From Acidobacteriota bacterium (lineage in GTDB: Bacteria; Acidobacteriota; Thermoanaerobaculia; Multivoradales; JAHEKO01), in the NCBI GenBank assembly GCA_029861655.1, contig JAOTZA010000026.1, forward strand, positions 1-18,130: a stretch of 18,130 bases of DNA. The letters are read 5' to 3'. Below, one piece after another: positions 16,432-18,130 of this stretch. Each line of letters begins with the position of its first letter. Within the stretch, counting starts at the first letter, position 1. The position numbers were made by a program, and so were the translations under genes. The notes under the pieces are model-generated. The model was not told the DNA's origin. It searched no databases and was given only the letters and a program-made list of their open reading frames with translations.

Positions 16432-18036
16432 ATGGCTCAGCCCATCACCGCCAGAACACAGTCCGTGGCCCGCTGGGCCAAGGTCATAGACCATGAGTCG
16501 TGTATCGGCTGCCACGCATGCTCGACGGCGTGTAAGTCCGAGAACGAGGTGCCGCTGTCGGTCAACCGAACCTATGTCAAGTACGTCGACGTGGGGATCT
16601 TTCCGGAGGCCCGGCGCTCGTTCCAGGTCACACGGTGCAACCAGTGTGCCGACGCCCCTTGCACGCAGGCCTGCCCCACCCGAGCGATGTACGCACGTGA
16701 CGACGGCATCGTCGATTTCGACAAGTCGATCTGCATTGGCTGCAAGGCCTGCATCGCGGCCTGCCCGTACGACGCTATCTTCATCAACCCCGAGGATCAC
16801 TCGGCCGAGAAGTGCAACTTCTGCGCGCACCGGGTCGATGTCGGTCTCGAGCCCGCCTGTGTCGTGGTCTGCCCCACCGAGGCGCTCATGATCGGCGACC
16901 TCAACGACCCGGGGTCCAGGGTGGCGAAGATGGTTCACCGAGAACCTGTCGTCGTACGCAGACCCGAGAAGGAGACTCGCCCCAAACTCTTCTACCGCGG
17001 AGCGCATCAGGCGACCCTCGACCCACTGGCCGCCGAGCGACCCGGTGGCGGGCTCTTCATGTGGAGCGAGCAAACGACCGGCGGGCACCATGTGGTGTCG
17101 GGACATCCTCTTGAAGACTCGGGAAGAGATACCGATGGGAACTCTGCGGTAGGACACGCCGGCGGCGCCAACAGCTCGGCGGCGGCGGTGCTGGCCTACG
17201 ACGTACCGCACAAGGCCCCCTGGGACTGGCGGGTGAGCCTCTACACTTTGACCAAGGGGATCGCGGCCGGAGCCTACCTGGTGCCTCTCCTCCTCCTGCT
17301 CTTCCATGCCATCGATGCCGAGAGCCCTCTGTGGATGTGGGCCGCGCCCATCGTGGGCGGCGTCTTCCTGGGCATCACCGGCCTGTTGCTGATCTCGGAC
17401 CTCGAACACCCGGGACGCTTCTACATGATCTTCACCAAGGCACACTGGCGGAGCTGGCTGGTCAAGGGTTCCTTCATCATCGCCGGCTACTCGGCGATCT
17501 TGGGCATCCACTTCCTGGGAAGCTTGATGCGAAGCGAGTGGATCGCGGGGCATCTGGCTTGGCTGGGGCTGCCGCTGGCGGTCCTGACCGCGGTCTACAC
17601 CGCATATCTCTTTGCCCAGGCCAAGGCGCGCGACCTGTGGCAGAGCCCCCTTCTGCCACCCCATCTGTTGGTCCAAACGCTGCTCGCCGGATCGGCGACA
17701 CTCCTCCCGGTAGCCGCCTTCATCGAACCCGGCGCGGTGAACCCGCTGTTGTGGACCTTCGCCGGATCAAGTCTCATCCATGTCCTGATGGTGGCCGGCG
17801 AGACAACACTTGCACATACCACCGCTCACGCGCGGCTGGCGACACATGAGATGACCGACGGCCGTTACCGGACTTTCTTCCGGCTCGGAGTAGCCCTCAC
17901 CGCCGCCGCGGTCCTTGCACCCTGGCTAGCCACCTCGGGGGTACCGCTGGCATTGATCGCGCTCGTCGGACTTGTCGGTCTTCTGTGTTTCGAGCACGCA
18001 TACGTTCAAGCGGGTCAGTCCGTCCCACTCGCATGA
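16432..18036 (+). CDS. Four-cluster ferredoxin fused to NrfD/PsrC-type membrane anchor (SoeB-SoeC-like)
   Basis: A 534-residue fusion. Residues 1-165 bind four [4Fe-4S] clusters: C24/27/30/34, C69/72/77/81, C101/104/107/111 and C128/131/143/147, the pattern of DmsB/PsrB/SoeB. A variable Gly/His-rich linker (about 205-260) leads to eight membrane helices (about 270-521) with NrfD features such as YTLTKGIAAGAYL and DLEHPGRF. It would move electrons between a molybdoenzyme and the quinone pool. Because sHdr yields sulfite in the cytoplasm, a sulfite-oxidising SoeABC-like complex fits best; polysulfide, tetrathionate or other CISM enzymes remain possible. There is no signal peptide on the Fe-S part, consistent with a cytoplasmic catalytic side. 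The ATG lacks a clear Shine-Dalgarno sequence; TATGCT at 16400 may be a -10 box. Confidence 0.85.
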   Translation: MAQPITARTQSVARWAKVIDHESCIGCHACSTACKSENEVPLSVNRTYVKYVDVGIFPEARRSFQVTRCNQCADAPCTQACPTRAMYARDDGIVDFDKSICIGCKACIAACPYDAIFINPEDHSAEKCNFCAHRVDVGLEPACVVVCPTEALMIGDLNDPGSRVAKMVHREPVVVRRPEKETRPKLFYRGAHQATLDPLAAERPGGGLFMWSEQTTGGHHVVSGHPLEDSGRDTDGNSAVGHAGGANSSAAAVLAYDVPHKAPWDWRVSLYTLTKGIAAGAYLVPLLLLLFHAIDAESPLWMWAAPIVGGVFLGITGLLLISDLEHPGRFYMIFTKAHWRSWLVKGSFIIAGYSAILGIHFLGSLMRSEWIAGHLAWLGLPLAVLTAVYTAYLFAQAKARDLWQSPLLPPHLLVQTLLAGSATLLPVAAFIEPGAVNPLLWTFAGSSLIHVLMVAGETTLAHTTAHARLATHEMTDGRYRTFFRLGVALTAAAVLAPWLATSGVPLALIALVGLVGLLCFEHAYVQAGQSVPLA

Positions 18037-18070
18037 TGAGGATTCGACTCTGCTCTACCGGAACGAACCT

Positions 18071-18130
18071 ATGACGGATCTCAGGAAACTCAACGAGAGA
18101 GTCTCCGCGGCCCGCACCGAGACCGAGGCC
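18071..18130 (+). CDS. Start of an unidentified gene (cut by window edge)
   Basis: Twenty codons are visible from ATG 18071, beginning MTDLRKLNERVSAARTETEA; the frame is open to the edge. It begins 34 bases after the ferredoxin/NrfD gene on the same strand with only a weak purine stretch upstream, so it is probably co-transcribed. By context the molybdopterin catalytic subunit (SoeA/PsrA-like) is the natural candidate, but nothing in these residues proves it. Confidence 0.4.
   Translation, partial: MTDLRKLNERVSAARTETEA

Noticed and set aside
16399..17676. A 425-codon minus-strand frame opposite the ferredoxin/NrfD gene
   Set aside because: The plus strand encodes clear cluster motifs and eight membrane helices; the antisense frame is a composition shadow.

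Overview
The window looks like a GC-rich chromosome of a Gram-negative, chemotrophic, sulfur-oxidising bacterium. The sign of an outer membrane is a FadL-type porin with a signal peptide. A membrane Fe-S oxidoreductase of the ETF:menaquinone oxidoreductase type suggests menaquinone respiration. I cannot name the phylum; a lineage outside the classic proteobacterial sulfur oxidisers is plausible but is inference.

Layout. Positions 1-14130 carry 17 genes, all on the minus strand and mostly overlapping or spaced by fewer than 40 bases. Read 5' to 3' (right to left) they are tusA, dsrE2-like, dsrE3-like, lbpA, a thioredoxin-like gene, sHdrC1, sHdrB1, sHdrA, sHdrH, an sHdrC2/B2 fusion (sHdrB3 type), etfB, etfA, an EMO-type membrane oxidoreductase, a small probable winged-helix protein, a lipoate-protein ligase, a second LbpA/GcvH-like protein and a truncated radical SAM protein of the LipS1/LipS2 type. 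Positions 14131-14268 are a compact divergent promoter region with well-formed dyads. On the plus strand follow an ArsR-family regulator (14269-14652), a 378-base leader/intergenic stretch, a FadL-family outer-membrane protein (15031-16335), a hairpin terminator, a fused four-cluster ferredoxin/NrfD protein (16432-18036) and the first 20 codons of another gene that runs off the window.

How it fits together. This is a sulfur-oxidising heterodisulfide-reductase-like (sHdr) locus of the ETF-linked kind (usually called type II). Inferred flow: TusA and the DsrE-type proteins pass persulfide sulfur to lipoylated LbpA; the cytoplasmic sHdr complex oxidises it towards sulfite; electrons leave through EtfAB to the membrane EMO protein and the quinone pool. 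The lipoate ligase and LipS genes make the lipoyl group on LbpA. The plus-strand ferredoxin/NrfD fusion could be the electron-transfer and membrane part of a SoeABC-like molybdoenzyme that would oxidise the sulfite, with its catalytic subunit expected just past the right edge. The ArsR-family protein, with four clustered cysteines, is the likely thiol/persulfide-responsive repressor.

Less expected details: an Arg at the usual catalytic Lys position of the ligase; a winged-helix-like gene that probably starts at CTG inside the operon; a shortened second ferredoxin motif in sHdrC1; two paralogous CCG proteins in one operon; and a 12-bp-arm inverted repeat in the only large gap of the operon.
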